Positions 1 through 9,302 are shown, counted from the stretch's first letter. The stretch is 64,000 nucleotides of DNA from Acuticoccus sp. I52.16.1 (GCF_022865125.1 NZ_CP094828.1:496001-560000); one strand, 5' to 3'. The notes: a model not told the origin generated them from the sequence alone. Numbers and translations: made by a program.

Positions 1-1263
1 GAGGACGCCGGCGCCATCGAGGCGACCTCGTCCTCCGGTGGCCAGCTCGTCCCGCCGGTGATGGGCGCCGGCGCCTTCATCATGGCCGAGATCACGGGCA
101 TCCCCTATGCCGAGATCATCCTCGCCGCGGCGCTGCCGTGCCTCCTCTTCTACGCCGCGGTGTTCGTCAACGTGGACAAGCACGCCCAGCGCAACGCCAT
201 CCACGGCATGGCCCGCCGGGACCTGCCCCGCTTCGCCTCGCTTCGGGGCGACGTCTTCCTGCTGCTGCCGCTCTACGTCCTGCTGTACCTCCTGCTCACC
301 GGCTACTCCATCATCGCCGCCGGCACTTGGGGCCTGGTGTCGACCGTGCTGGTGATGCTGGGGCGGGAGCTGCGGCTGCACTCGGCCGTCCTCGTCGTGC
401 CGCTGGTGCTCTACACGGTGGCGCCGCTCTCCGGGGTCGCGGTCAACATGGCGAGCCTCTTCGCCAGTCTCGTCAGCGCGGCGGTGATGGTGGTCGCGGC
501 GGTGGCGACGGGGCGGGGCTCGTGGCGGGTCGCGCCGGTGCTGGCGCGCACCTGCGTCACCGGCCTGTCCGACACGACGCGCAAGTCGCTGCAGCTCATC
601 GCGGTGATGGCGTGCGCGGGCATCGTGGTCGGCGTGCTCGGGCTGACGGGGCTCAGCGGCCGCTTCTCCTCCGTACTGTTGGATATCGCCGGCGAAAGCA
701 CCTTCGTCGCCTTCATCCTGGCGATGCTCATCTCCATCATCCTGGGGATGGGCATGCCGACGACGGCGGCCTATGCGATCGCCGCGTCCGTCGTCGCGCC
801 GGCGTTGCAGCAGATGGGCGTCGCCCCGCTGGCGGCGCACATGTTCGTCTTCTACTGCGCGGTGATCTCGGCGATCACGCCACCGGTAGCGATCGCGGCA
901 TTCGCGGCTTCCGCGCTCTCCGGCGGCAAACCGTGGGCGACGTCGGTGCGGGCGATGCGCTTCGGTCTCGCGGCCTTCCTGCTGCCCTACATGTTCTACA
1001 CCAGCCCCGAGATCCTGCTCCTCGGCGGGTGGGGCGGCACCCTCGCCGTGTTCGCTTTGGCGCTCGTCGCCGTCTACCTCTTCGCCACCGCCAGCGAGGC
1101 GTACCTGTTCGGGCCGATCGGCCCGGTGGAGCGGGCGATCGCACTCGCGGCCGGCGTCCTGCTGCTGACGGCGAACCTTGCCACCGACGCCGCCGGCCTC
1201 GCCCTCGCGGCCGGCCTCGTCGTCTGGTGCCGCCATCGCGCCGGCGCCGCCCGATTGGCCTGA
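1..1263 (+). CDS. TRAP transporter large (DctM-type, 4TM/12TM fusion) permease, 3' part
   Basis: This is the C-terminal 420 residues of the membrane permease of a TRAP transporter, which imports organic acids using an ion gradient. The frame is open from the first base, and the Pro-Pro-Val-Met-Gly-Ala-Gly-Ala-Phe segment typical of the fused 4TM/12TM permeases sits at the edge. The gene therefore begins outside the window, and the Met at 61 is internal. Hydrophobic segments run to the end, and a GMGMPTTAAYAI loop (from about 748) matches the substrate-path signature of DctM proteins. The TAXI binding-protein gene follows 38 bases downstream, the usual partner of this fused permease type. Substrate unknown. 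Confidence 0.9.
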   Translation, partial: EDAGAIEATSSSGGQLVPPVMGAGAFIMAEITGIPYAEIILAAALPCLLFYAAVFVNVDKHAQRNAIHGMARRDLPRFASLRGDVFLLLPLYVLLYLLLTGYSIIAAGTWGLVSTVLVMLGRELRLHSAVLVVPLVLYTVAPLSGVAVNMASLFASLVSAAVMVVAAVATGRGSWRVAPVLARTCVTGLSDTTRKSLQLIAVMACAGIVVGVLGLTGLSGRFSSVLLDIAGESTFVAFILAMLISIILGMGMPTTAAYAIAASVVAPALQQMGVAPLAAHMFVFYCAVISAITPPVAIAAFAASALSGGKPWATSVRAMRFGLAAFLLPYMFYTSPEILLLGGWGGTLAVFALALVAVYLFATASEAYLFGPIGPVERAIALAAGVLLLTANLATDAAGLALAAGLVVWCRHRAGAARLA

Positions 1264-1301
1264 TCAAGAGCCAAGACCAACCCACGAGAAGGAGGACACC
1301 C

Positions 1302-2285
1302 ATGACCACACTGAAACGGCGTCTCACCATCGGTGCCGCGGCCGCCGCCCTGCTCGCCCTCGCCGTTCCGGCAAGTGCGCAGGACCGGCCCAGCTCCATG
1401 ACCATCGGCACCGCCTCCCCCGGCGGCGTCTACGCGGTCTACGGCGAGGGTCTCGCCAAGATCATCACCGACGCGGTCGGAATTCCGACCTCCACCCGCC
1501 AGACGCAGGGACCGCCGCAGAACCTCATCCTGCTCAACGGCGGGCAGACCGAGATCGGCCTCACCACCTCCGGCCCCGCCTTCGAGGCGATGGAGGGCAC
1601 CTCAGAGCTGGCGCCCGGCGTCGAGTACGAGGGGCTGCGCGCGCTCGTCGCCATGTATCCGACCCCGTTCCAGATGATTGCGCTGAAGTCGAGCGGCATC
1701 GGCGCTCTGGAAGACCTCGACGGCAAGCGCGTCGGCTCCGGACCGCGCGCCGGGACCGGCGGCACCTACTGGGTGCGTTGGCTGGAATCGATGGGGATCG
1801 ACGCCAACCTGCAGTACGGCAGCTCCAGCGACCAGTCGAGCCAGCTCGCCGACGGGCGCCTCGACGCCTTCATCCTCGCCGGCGGCATTCCGCATCCCTC
1901 CTTCTCCGAACTGGAGACGACCCAGGACGTGACGATCTTCGGGATGGACGAGGCGACGCGCGACAAGATCCTGGAGGCCAACCCGTCGGCCGTCGCCTTC
2001 ACGATTCCGGCGAGTACCTACAAGTCGGTCGACACGCCGCTCGAGACGGCGGCGATGTGGAACTTCGTCGTCGTCGACGATTCCATGCCCGACTCCCTCG
2101 CCTACGACATCACCAAGGCGATCCTCGAGAACAACGCGACGCTGAAGGCGACCCACGCCGCGGCGAAGGACACCACCGCCGAGAACATCACGCAGAACAC
2201 GTTCATCCCGCTGCACCCGGGAGCGGCGAAATATTACGAAGAGATCGGCCTCGACGTCCCCGCCGCCATCAAGCCGGCCGATTAA
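1302..2285 (+). CDS. TAXI-family TRAP transporter solute-binding protein
   Basis: Periplasmic binding protein of the TRAP system encoded just upstream, 327 residues, the normal TAXI length. A signal peptide is clear: basic MTTLKRR, a hydrophobic Ala/Leu core, and cleavage after Ala-Ser-Ala. The mature part has the family pattern TIGTASPGGVYAVYGEGLA near the N terminus and a NLILLNGGQTEIGL segment around residue 70. The start follows a strong ribosome site, AGAAGGAGG, six bases upstream. Longer open frames reading into this gene are unsupported extensions. The lyase gene follows after 9 bases, so ligand and enzyme substrate may be linked (inference). Confidence 0.93.
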   Translation: MTTLKRRLTIGAAAAALLALAVPASAQDRPSSMTIGTASPGGVYAVYGEGLAKIITDAVGIPTSTRQTQGPPQNLILLNGGQTEIGLTTSGPAFEAMEGTSELAPGVEYEGLRALVAMYPTPFQMIALKSSGIGALEDLDGKRVGSGPRAGTGGTYWVRWLESMGIDANLQYGSSSDQSSQLADGRLDAFILAGGIPHPSFSELETTQDVTIFGMDEATRDKILEANPSAVAFTIPASTYKSVDTPLETAAMWNFVVVDDSMPDSLAYDITKAILENNATLKATHAAAKDTTAENITQNTFIPLHPGAAKYYEEIGLDVPAAIKPAD

Positions 2286-2294
2286 GGCCCGTCC

Positions 2295-3635
2295 ATGGTT
2301 GCGACGACGATCGCCGAGGGCCTGATCGCGGCCACGTCCGGGCACGAGTGCGTGGCGACCCGGTTCGACGAACCCTCGACGATCGAGGCCTATCTGATGT
2401 TCGAGCGCGCCCTGGCCGAGGTCCAGGGGGCGCTCGGCGTCATCCCGTCCGAGGCGGCGGCGACGCTGGTCGCCGTCTGCCGGCTGGAAAACGTCGACCG
2501 GGAGGCGTTGCGGGAAGGTGCGGCGCGGGTCGGCTACGCCATCGTCCCGCTGGTCGCCATGCTGGCGCACAAGGCCGGCGCGGCGGGCGAGTGGCTGCAC
2601 TATGGCACCACCTCGCAGGACGCCATGGACACCGCCCTCTCGTTGCAGCTGAAGGCCGCCGCGCCGGACGTGCTCGCCCCGCTGGACGGGGTGTGCGCCA
2701 CCCTCGCGCGCCACGCCGACACGCACCGGCGCACGCCGATGGCCGGGCGCTCCAAGCTGCAACACGCCGCGCCGATCACCTTCGGCTACCGCTGCGCGGT
2801 GTGGCTCGATCAGCTTCTGCGCCGCATCGAGCGGCTCTCCGCCGCGCTCGGCGCGTGCGCGACGTTGCAGTTCGGCGGCGCGGTCGGCACCCTGTCGGCG
2901 CTCGGGGCGCAGGGGCCGGCGGTGCGCCACGGCCTCGCCCGCCGGCTCGGTCTCGCCGAGCCCGCCATCACCTGGCACGTCAGCCGCGACCGCTACGCCG
3001 ATGCGCTCTACGCCTTCGCCGCCGCCGGCGCCGCACTCGCCAAGCTGGCGGGTGACATCACCTTCCTGATGGCAAGCGAGGTCGCCGAGCTGCGCGAGCC
3101 CTATTCCGACGGACGCGGCAGCTCGTCGACCATGCCGCAGAAGCGAAACCCGGTGATGTCCGAGGCGATCGTCGAGGCGGCGCGGCGCACGCGCGCCCTC
3201 CCCGCCGCCGGGCTCGAGGCGATGACGCAAGACCAGGATCGCGGCATCGCCACCTCCTACATGGAGCGCGCCGCGATCGTCGACGCCGCACGGCTGACGG
3301 CGGGGGCGGCCACGCTGGCCGCGGAGCTGCTCACCGGGCTGGAGGTCGACACCGCGCGAATGGCCGCCAACCTCGATGTCACCGGCGGGCTGATCCATGC
3401 CGAGGCGGCGATGATGGCGCTCTCCGCCGAGCATGGTCGCGTCCGCGCCCACACCATCCTCCATACCCTGTGCCACGAGGCGAGCACCACGGGCCGCGCC
3501 CTCGCCGAGGTCGCCGCCGCCGGCGGTCACCCCCTCCCCGCCGCCGTCTTCGACACCGAAGCCAGCCTCGGCGCGCAGGACGCGATGATCGACGCCGTCC
3601 TCGCCCGCGTCACCCCGCTCGCGCCGGCGGCCTGA
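2295..3635 (+). CDS. Fumarase/aspartase-superfamily lyase, PcaB / adenylosuccinate lyase-like
   Basis: 446-residue homotetrameric-type lyase. The superfamily signature GSSTMPQKRNP is intact near residue 278 (nucleotides about 3119-3149), and a GTTSQDAMDTA segment near residue 103 supplies the second conserved region. Family members catalyse beta-elimination or cycloisomerisation. The overall pattern is closest to 3-carboxy-cis,cis-muconate cycloisomerase-type proteins, but adenylosuccinate-lyase-like enzymes for amino-acid conjugates cannot be excluded. It lies 9 bases after the TRAP binding protein and probably shares its transcript. No other protocatechuate-pathway gene is present, so the PcaB role is tentative; the family assignment is firm. 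Confidence 0.85.
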   Translation: MVATTIAEGLIAATSGHECVATRFDEPSTIEAYLMFERALAEVQGALGVIPSEAAATLVAVCRLENVDREALREGAARVGYAIVPLVAMLAHKAGAAGEWLHYGTTSQDAMDTALSLQLKAAAPDVLAPLDGVCATLARHADTHRRTPMAGRSKLQHAAPITFGYRCAVWLDQLLRRIERLSAALGACATLQFGGAVGTLSALGAQGPAVRHGLARRLGLAEPAITWHVSRDRYADALYAFAAAGAALAKLAGDITFLMASEVAELREPYSDGRGSSSTMPQKRNPVMSEAIVEAARRTRALPAAGLEAMTQDQDRGIATSYMERAAIVDAARLTAGAATLAAELLTGLEVDTARMAANLDVTGGLIHAEAAMMALSAEHGRVRAHTILHTLCHEASTTGRALAEVAAAGGHPLPAAVFDTEASLGAQDAMIDAVLARVTPLAPAA

Positions 3636-3648
3636 CCGGCACGCGGCG

Positions 3649-4551
3649 TCAGTCGGCGACGGATCCGGCGTCGAGGCCCCACCCGTGGGGAGACCCGATC
3701 GCCGTGTGCCCGGAGATCGAACGAAGATCCCAGACCCGGCCGACCGTGTCTTCGCCGCTCCAGAGACAGACCCCGACGGTCCCGTAGTCGACGCAGTGCG
3801 AGAATCCGGGCATGGCGACGATCGCATTCCAACCGTCGCGCATGTCGCTCGACCACGAAATATCGTCGAAGAGAACCCACGCGCCCTTTGCGAGACGGGG
3901 TTTCATCCGCCGAAAATAGTGCATGGTCGCGACGCTCTCATGGTGACCGTCGATATATGCGAAATCGACCTCTCCGAGACCGGGCAGTAGCCGGTCGAGC
4001 GCATCGTCGAAGAGGCCGTTGTGGACGTCGGCTCGATCCGCGACCGGACGCAACGTCTCCCTCGCGATGGCGGCCAAGGCCGCCGACCCTTCGACCGTGA
4101 CCAATCGCTCGACGGAGGGCGCCGAGGCGAGATAGTAGGCCGAAATCCCGGCGCACGCGCCCAACTCGACCACGGTTCTCGCCCGGCTTTCTCGCGCGCA
4201 CAGCAACAAGAACGTGCACCATTTGGCGTCCTTGCCAGTGTGCGCGACGCGGTCGTAGCTGAACAGGAGCCTCGCGCCTTCGGCGGGACGCTCGCAGTTC
4301 CGCGCCGATCCGGGCTTGGGGGAATATATGATCTCGATCGGCTCTCCGGGGGTCGCGGCGATCTCCGCGCGGCGTGCTTCCGCCGCCGCCGAGACGCGCA
4401 CGGTCTGGGCGTCGGCGCGTCGCGTCACGAGGTAGGTCGTCGGACAAACCAGCGCCGCCGGGAAGCCGCGTCGTTGCAGATCGCCGAGAAAAGCCGCCTT
4501 CTTCCGCCGATCGAGGTGCGTTCCGATGCGCTTCCACGCCTTCAGCATCAT
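3649..4551 (-). CDS. Class I SAM-dependent methyltransferase (Methyltransf_24-like)
   Basis: 300 residues. The central domain has a glycine-rich motif I, VVELGACAGISAYYL (about residues 132-146), followed by an acidic residue at the end of the next strand (VTVEGS). A FAYIDGHH segment near residue 192 and a WVLFDDISW segment near 226 match small-molecule methyltransferases of the class I fold. The N-terminal 110 residues are not recognisable. It is the last gene on this strand in the peptide-transporter block, 99 bases after the preceding gene, and convergent with the lyase (13-base gap). Substrate unknown. A start a codon later (second Met) is equally possible. Confidence 0.75.
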   Translation of the reverse strand: MMLKAWKRIGTHLDRRKKAAFLGDLQRRGFPAALVCPTTYLVTRRADAQTVRVSAAAEARRAEIAATPGEPIEIIYSPKPGSARNCERPAEGARLLFSYDRVAHTGKDAKWCTFLLLCARESRARTVVELGACAGISAYYLASAPSVERLVTVEGSAALAAIARETLRPVADRADVHNGLFDDALDRLLPGLGEVDFAYIDGHHESVATMHYFRRMKPRLAKGAWVLFDDISWSSDMRDGWNAIVAMPGFSHCVDYGTVGVCLWSGEDTVGRVWDLRSISGHTAIGSPHGWGLDAGSVAD

Positions 4552-4650
4552 GTCGTCTCGCGGCGCATGTTGATCAGGCGCCCCATTAAGCGCGGCTCTC
4601 GCTCGATGGACAAGGCGTGCGGGCGGACGGGCGCCGACGCGCGGCGCGAC

Positions 4651-5271
4651 CTAGGCCCGCCGGGTGCGACCCTCGTACGTTCTCAGGAAGGGCAGGAAGC
4701 CGTCGAGGAAGCGCGTCGTCGCCGGCATGAAGTGGCTGCCGTGATGGTACATCGGATCGAGCGAGGTCACGATCATCGCGCCGGCCGTCGTCACCCGGTC
4801 CTCGTACAGGATCGGACCGCGCCCCTCCGCCGAGATCAGCGGCACGGCACCGGCAGGCGGCTCGAAGTAGCCGTGATAGTGCCACGTGGCGTCGTCCAGC
4901 GAGATCGCGCGAAAGAGGGGATGGTCCGGCGCCGCGATCGCGAGACCCAGCGACCCGCCCTCCTTCCACCACCAGAAGTTCGTCTCCGTGTCGTGCCAGA
5001 CCACGCCCGGAAGCCACTGGTGCGGCCCGGTCGAGCCCATCGCGACGACCGTGCCGCCTGCGGCGAGGAAGTCCGCGATGGTCCGCCGCTGCGGCACGAG
5101 CACCGCCGGATCGGTCCGGCACGAGACGATGAGGACGTCGAGCGCAGACAAATCGGCTTCATCGAGCCGCGGCGCGTAGATGATCTCGTCGAAGGCGGTG
5201 CGGTAGCGGTCTTCGTAGAGGGTGCGGTGGTGGTAGTAGGTTCCGGCGTCAAGCGCCGCAATCCGGTTCAT
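4651..5271 (-). CDS. Conserved protein, class I glutamine-amidotransferase-like fold (paralogue B)
   Basis: 206 residues, starting MNRIAALDAG at an ATGA overlap with the upstream gene; the longer upstream reading is a shadow. It resembles its upstream neighbour in outline: an alternating strand/helix N-terminal half, a FLAAGGTVVAMGS segment (about residues 65-77) like the nucleophile-turn region of GATase1 proteins, a DHPLFRAI segment, and a PPAGAVPL segment. No catalytic Cys-His-Glu triad is evident, so enzymatic activity is doubtful. It lies directly downstream of an oligopeptide-type ABC importer, so a role in handling the imported compound is plausible (inference). Confidence 0.65.
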   Translation of the reverse strand: MNRIAALDAGTYYHHRTLYEDRYRTAFDEIIYAPRLDEADLSALDVLIVSCRTDPAVLVPQRRTIADFLAAGGTVVAMGSTGPHQWLPGVVWHDTETNFWWWKEGGSLGLAIAAPDHPLFRAISLDDATWHYHGYFEPPAGAVPLISAEGRGPILYEDRVTTAGAMIVTSLDPMYHHGSHFMPATTRFLDGFLPFLRTYEGRTRRA

Positions 5272-5888
5272 GCCGTCGCTCCCGCCGGCCTGCCGCTCGC
5301 CCAGGCGCACAGCTGCGGGACGATCCGGGCGGCGGAGGTGTCCGCGCCGGCGTACATCCACAGATCGTTGCCGGCGTGCATCAGGATGCGGCCGCCGGCG
5401 GGACGCTCGTAGACCCAGTCGCACGGCACGCGGTCGGGACCGAGGCCGAGGAGCGCGACCGCCCCGGCCGGCGGCGGGTTGTGACCGCGCGCGTAGAACC
5501 CTGCGACGCCGCGGCGAAAGGTGAGGTCCGTCATGTCGACCCCGTCGAACACGGGGTGGGGCACGAGGCGGTGCACCTCGAGGTGCGCGAGGTCGACCCG
5601 CGCCAGCGGCACGAAGGTCTCCAACTCCGGCAGCATCGGCCGGGCGACGTGGCCGTTGAAGACGAGCGTGCCGCCGCCGTCGAGGAATGCCTCGATGTGC
5701 GGCCGGATCTCGCCGAAATAGCGCTGGTCGAGATGCGCCGGCAGCAGCAGCGCGGCGTACCGTCCGAGCGCGACCTCATGCAGCTCATAGTGCGGCACTT
5801 CGTCGGCGTCGTCGACGAAGCCCAGGATGCTCGGCAGGTCTCCGCCGGCCCCCTTGATCGGCCTCAGGAAGAGGCAGCGGCCCATCAT
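5268..5888 (-). CDS. Conserved protein, class I glutamine-amidotransferase-like fold (paralogue A)
   Basis: 206 residues beginning MMGRCLFLRP. It has a Leu-rich ALLLPAHLDQ strand, an IEAFLDGGGTLVFNG turn (about residues 65-79), a HPVFDGVDMTD segment and PPPAGAVALL. All of these align by eye with the next gene, so the pair is an ancient tandem duplication. Translation is coupled to that gene by a 4-base ATGA overlap. It sits 56 bases after the binding-protein gene of the ABC importer. I do not recognise a named function; phosphate- or sugar-related ThuA-like proteins share this fold. Confidence 0.62.
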   Translation of the reverse strand: MMGRCLFLRPIKGAGGDLPSILGFVDDADEVPHYELHEVALGRYAALLLPAHLDQRYFGEIRPHIEAFLDGGGTLVFNGHVARPMLPELETFVPLARVDLAHLEVHRLVPHPVFDGVDMTDLTFRRGVAGFYARGHNPPPAGAVALLGLGPDRVPCDWVYERPAGGRILMHAGNDLWMYAGADTSAARIVPQLCAWASGRPAGATA

Positions 5889-5944
5889 CTCGTCTCCCCA
5901 TTGGCGCGGCGGAGCGGGGACGGCGGCGCCCCCGCTGGTCGCGG

Positions 5945-7495
5945 TCAGTCGGCGCTCGGCGCCTTCGCGACGTTCTTGAAGTCGAAGAAGAAGCCGGACG
6001 GGTGGACGCGGTACCCGGTCACGTCGTCGCTCGTCGCGACGAGGTAGACGTTGTGCACCAGCGGGATGATCGGCGCGTCGTCCTGGAGGATCTGCAACGC
6101 CTCACGGTAGGTGTCGTCCCACGCCGGTCCGGGGTCGAGGGTGCGGCCCTCGTCGACCAGCGCATCGAAGCGCCCATTGGCCCAGCCCTGGTAGTTCATC
6201 TCCGCAGCGGAGTGGAACTGCGACTTCAGGTGCAGGTCCGGATGACCGGTCATCTCCGGGGTCCAGAACACGACGGAGATGTCGTATTCCCCCTTGCGCA
6301 CGAGGTCGAGCATGCCTTCCCAGGTGAAGAGCTGCATCTCGCTGCCGATGCCCTCCCTGGCGAGAAGGGCCGCCAGAGCCTCGGTGATCGAGGCCATTTC
6401 GGTGCGGCTCGTATAGGAGAGGATGCGGAGCGTCAGCGGCTCGCCGTCCTTCATCCATCGACCGTCCTCTTTGCGATAGCCCGCCTCTTCGAGGAGTGCG
6501 GCAGCGGCTTCGCGGTCCACCTCGTAGGGTGTCACGCCGTCCGGCACCCAGGCGAACTGCGGGCCAAAGAACTGCCATGCCGGCTCGCCGATCCCGTCGA
6601 GCGCACCCTTGACCAGGATCTCACGGTCGACCAGGGCGTTGAGCGCCAGGCGCACCCGGCGGTCGGCCAGCGGCGTGTCGCCCGCGGTGTTGAACGCGCC
6701 GTAGAAGAGACCGGACGTCGGTTCGGCAAAGACCTCGAACTCGGCCTCTTGCCGCAGGCGCACCGCTTCCGCGGGGGGCAGGTTGGTCGCAAAGTCGATC
6801 TCGCCGGTCTCCAGCGCCAGCGTGCGGGCGTTGTGGTCGGGGATGTAGCGATAGACGATCCGCTCCAGCGCCGGCGGCTCCCCCCAATAGTCGTCGAAGC
6901 GCTCGACGACCGTGCGATCCTGCTTCACGTAGTCGACGAACACCCACGGCCCGGTGCCGACGGGCTTCACGAACTTGCCGTCCGCATCGAACGAGGATGC
7001 GGCATAGATCACGGTGATCGCATCGGTGAGCTGGTTCGGGAGCGCCGCGAATGGCTCGGTGGTCTCGATCTCGAGCGTCAGCGGGTCGATGGCCTCCATG
7101 CGCTCGATATTGAGGAGATCGGCGGCATAGGGCAGGAGCGCCACGACATGCTCCAGCGAGGCCTTCACCGCGGCGGCGTCGAGCGCCGTGCCGTCATGGA
7201 AGACGACGCCTTCGCGCAGCGTGAAGCGCCACACGGTCGGCGACACGTGCTCCCACGCGGTCGCGAGGCCCGGCACGAGGTTCATGTCGTAGTCGAGCTT
7301 GACCAGCGTATCGAGGATCTCGCTCTCGTTGAAGAAGCGGCTGCGGCGGGGCGCCATCGCCAGGGGGAGCGATTCCCACATGGTGCCGACCACCAGGGTT
7401 TCGCCATCGCCGGTCGCCTCCTGGGCGTGGGCGGGAGCGCAGAACAGCGTCGTGCCTGCCAACAGGGCAAACAGCGTGCGTCGCCAAAGGGTCAT
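5945..7495 (-). CDS. ABC transporter substrate-binding protein, family 5 (dipeptide/oligopeptide/nickel type)
   Basis: 516 residues. The signal peptide MTLWRRTLFALLAG...AHAQ ends in an Ala-His-Ala cleavage site. The mature protein has the family-5 hallmarks: LREGVVFHDGTALDA, the strand DPLTLEIETTEPFAALPN, and a late EALQILQDDAPIIPLVHN segment. Length is normal. The ATG overlaps the permease stop as ATGA. This class binds peptides, opines, nickel chelates or sugars; ligand identity cannot be read from sequence. Neighbouring permeases lie upstream, but no ATPase genes are present in this operon. Confidence 0.92.
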   Translation of the reverse strand: MTLWRRTLFALLAGTTLFCAPAHAQEATGDGETLVVGTMWESLPLAMAPRRSRFFNESEILDTLVKLDYDMNLVPGLATAWEHVSPTVWRFTLREGVVFHDGTALDAAAVKASLEHVVALLPYAADLLNIERMEAIDPLTLEIETTEPFAALPNQLTDAITVIYAASSFDADGKFVKPVGTGPWVFVDYVKQDRTVVERFDDYWGEPPALERIVYRYIPDHNARTLALETGEIDFATNLPPAEAVRLRQEAEFEVFAEPTSGLFYGAFNTAGDTPLADRRVRLALNALVDREILVKGALDGIGEPAWQFFGPQFAWVPDGVTPYEVDREAAAALLEEAGYRKEDGRWMKDGEPLTLRILSYTSRTEMASITEALAALLAREGIGSEMQLFTWEGMLDLVRKGEYDISVVFWTPEMTGHPDLHLKSQFHSAAEMNYQGWANGRFDALVDEGRTLDPGPAWDDTYREALQILQDDAPIIPLVHNVYLVATSDDVTGYRVHPSGFFFDFKNVAKAPSAD

Positions 7496-8364
7496 GCGGA
7501 ATTTCCTATGCTGGGACCGGGTCGAAGGACGCGGTCGACGCGCCAGCGATCGCCGAGCGCGTCGCCGAACAGGTTCACGAGGATGACGAACGCCATGATC
7601 GAGAAGCCCGGCACGATGACGAGCCGGGGATAGGAGCGCATGTGGTTGCGCGCTTCGGCGATCATGCGCCCCCACTCCGCCGTGCCGGGCTCGACACCGA
7701 GGCCGAGGAAGGACAGCCCGGCGACCGCGAGGATGACGAAGGAGAGCGAGTAGGCGCCGAGGACGAGAAGCGGCCCACAAACGTTCGGCAGGAGATGGCG
7801 AAAGACGATGTGACGGCCCGGCGCGCCGATGGCGTGGGCCGCCAAGACGTAGGGCTTGGCACGCTCCACCATCGTCATGTTGCGCACCACGCGGGCGTAC
7901 TCGGTCCAGTGCACCGCCGCGAGTGCGATCATGACGGCGGTGAGACCGATGCCGAGCGTCCCGGCGAGCACGAGTGCGACCGCGAGGACGGGAAAGACCG
8001 AGACCCCCTCGACGATGCGCATCGCGGCGCGGTCCAGTGTCCCGCCGAGATAGCCTGCCGCGAGGCCGACCAGCGTGCCGACGGCGGCGGCGGCGGCGAC
8101 GACGACGAACGCGACCGTGATCGTCAGCCTCGCCCCGTAGAGGAGACGGCTCAGCAGGCAGCGTCCCATGGCGTCGGTGCCGAGGGGGAAGTCGAGGCTC
8201 GGCGGGGCGAGGCGGTTCAGGATATCGGTCGAGTTCGGGTCGTGCGGCGCGAGGAGCGGCGCCGCCGCCACGAGCAACACCGCCGCGGCGAGCGTGAGAG
8301 CGAGCGCGCCCGGCCGTCCGCCCCGCCACGCAGGCCGAGCGCCGCCGCGGAGACCAGCGCGCAT
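7492..8364 (-). CDS. ABC transporter permease, DppC/OppC type
   Basis: 290 residues with about six membrane segments. An N-terminal PLGTDAMGRCLLSRLLYGAR motif (about residues 63-82) is the DppC signature after the first transmembrane helix, and the cytoplasmic EAA-like loop reads AHAIGAPGRHIVFRHLLPN. The ATG at 8364 shares one base with the stop of the preceding permease (TGATG); an in-frame Met at 8409 lies inside that gene and is less likely. It forms the membrane pore with the DppB-type permease. Confidence 0.9.
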   Translation of the reverse strand: MRAGLRGGARPAWRGGRPGALALTLAAAVLLVAAAPLLAPHDPNSTDILNRLAPPSLDFPLGTDAMGRCLLSRLLYGARLTITVAFVVVAAAAAVGTLVGLAAGYLGGTLDRAAMRIVEGVSVFPVLAVALVLAGTLGIGLTAVMIALAAVHWTEYARVVRNMTMVERAKPYVLAAHAIGAPGRHIVFRHLLPNVCGPLLVLGAYSLSFVILAVAGLSFLGLGVEPGTAEWGRMIAEARNHMRSYPRLVIVPGFSIMAFVILVNLFGDALGDRWRVDRVLRPGPSIGNSA

Positions 8365-9302
8365 CAGACGATCTCCCGCACGCGCGGATCGGCCGCCGCG
8401 ATCGCGCAATCGACGAGGAGGTTCGTCACGACATAGGCGACGGCGATGACGAGGAAGGTCGCCTGGATCAGCGGGAAGTCGCGGTTGAGGATGGACTCGA
8501 CCAGGAGCCGGCCGATTCCGGGCCAGGCGAACATCGTCTCGACGATGATCACGCCGTCGAAGATGCGCGCGAACTGCAAACCGGCCAAGGTGAGGACGGC
8601 CGGCAGGACGTTGGGCCCGGCATGGTGGACGAGCGCGCCCATCGGCGACAGGCCCTTGGCGAGCGCGGTGCGCATGTAGGGCTTGCCGTTTTCGTCGAGG
8701 AGCAGGCTGCGGATGTATCGTGTGGTGACGCCGCAGATCGAGGTGCCGATGACGACCGTCGGCAGAATCGCGTGCTGGAACGTGCCGTAGCCGGACGAAG
8801 GCAGCCAGCCGAGCGCCAGCGAGAAGACGAGCGCGAGGAGGAGCGCAAACCAGAAATTCGGAATAGACATGCCGAGCACGGCGAGGATGCGGCTCACCCG
8901 GTCGACGATGCTGCCCGGATAGCGGGCCGACAACAGCGCCACCGGCACCGCGACGGCGAAGGACAGGACGAGCGCGCCCACCGCGAGGATCAGCGAGTTG
9001 CCAAGGCGAAGCACGACCTCGCGGCCGACCGGCTCGCCGGTCATCAGCGAGACGCCGACATCGCCGGTCACCATCCCGCCCAGCCAGCGCAGATACTGCA
9101 TCGGCAGCGGATCGTCGAACCCGTGCTCCGCCGAGAAGCGGGCGAGCGCGGCCGCGCTCGGCACCTCGCCGTCCATCTGCGCCATCAGCAGCGTCTCGGC
9201 GAAGTCGCCCGGCATGAGCTGCAACAGCGCGAACCCGCAGACGGAGACGGCCGCCAGTAACCCGGCCGCAAACAAGATCCGACGGAGAATGGACGCAATC
9301 AT
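8364..9302 (-). CDS. ABC transporter permease, DppB/OppB type
   Basis: 312 residues. The N-terminal hydrophobic helix and LLQLMPGDFAE are typical of DppB proteins, as is the GVSLMTGEPVGREV stretch. The EAA loop is ALAKGLSPMGALVHHAGPN. Roughly six membrane helices are evident. It is the first gene of the minus-strand operon permease B - permease C - binding protein - two amidotransferase-fold proteins - methyltransferase. An AT-rich region about 100-140 bases upstream probably holds its promoter. Confidence 0.9.
   Translation of the reverse strand: MIASILRRILFAAGLLAAVSVCGFALLQLMPGDFAETLLMAQMDGEVPSAAALARFSAEHGFDDPLPMQYLRWLGGMVTGDVGVSLMTGEPVGREVVLRLGNSLILAVGALVLSFAVAVPVALLSARYPGSIVDRVSRILAVLGMSIPNFWFALLLALVFSLALGWLPSSGYGTFQHAILPTVVIGTSICGVTTRYIRSLLLDENGKPYMRTALAKGLSPMGALVHHAGPNVLPAVLTLAGLQFARIFDGVIIVETMFAWPGIGRLLVESILNRDFPLIQATFLVIAVAYVVTNLLVDCAIAAADPRVREIV

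Noticed and set aside
1602-3827. 741-codon frame antisense to the TRAP binding protein and lyase
   Set aside because: Low-complexity Arg/Gly/Ala protein across two convincingly annotated sense genes; a GC-rich shadow.
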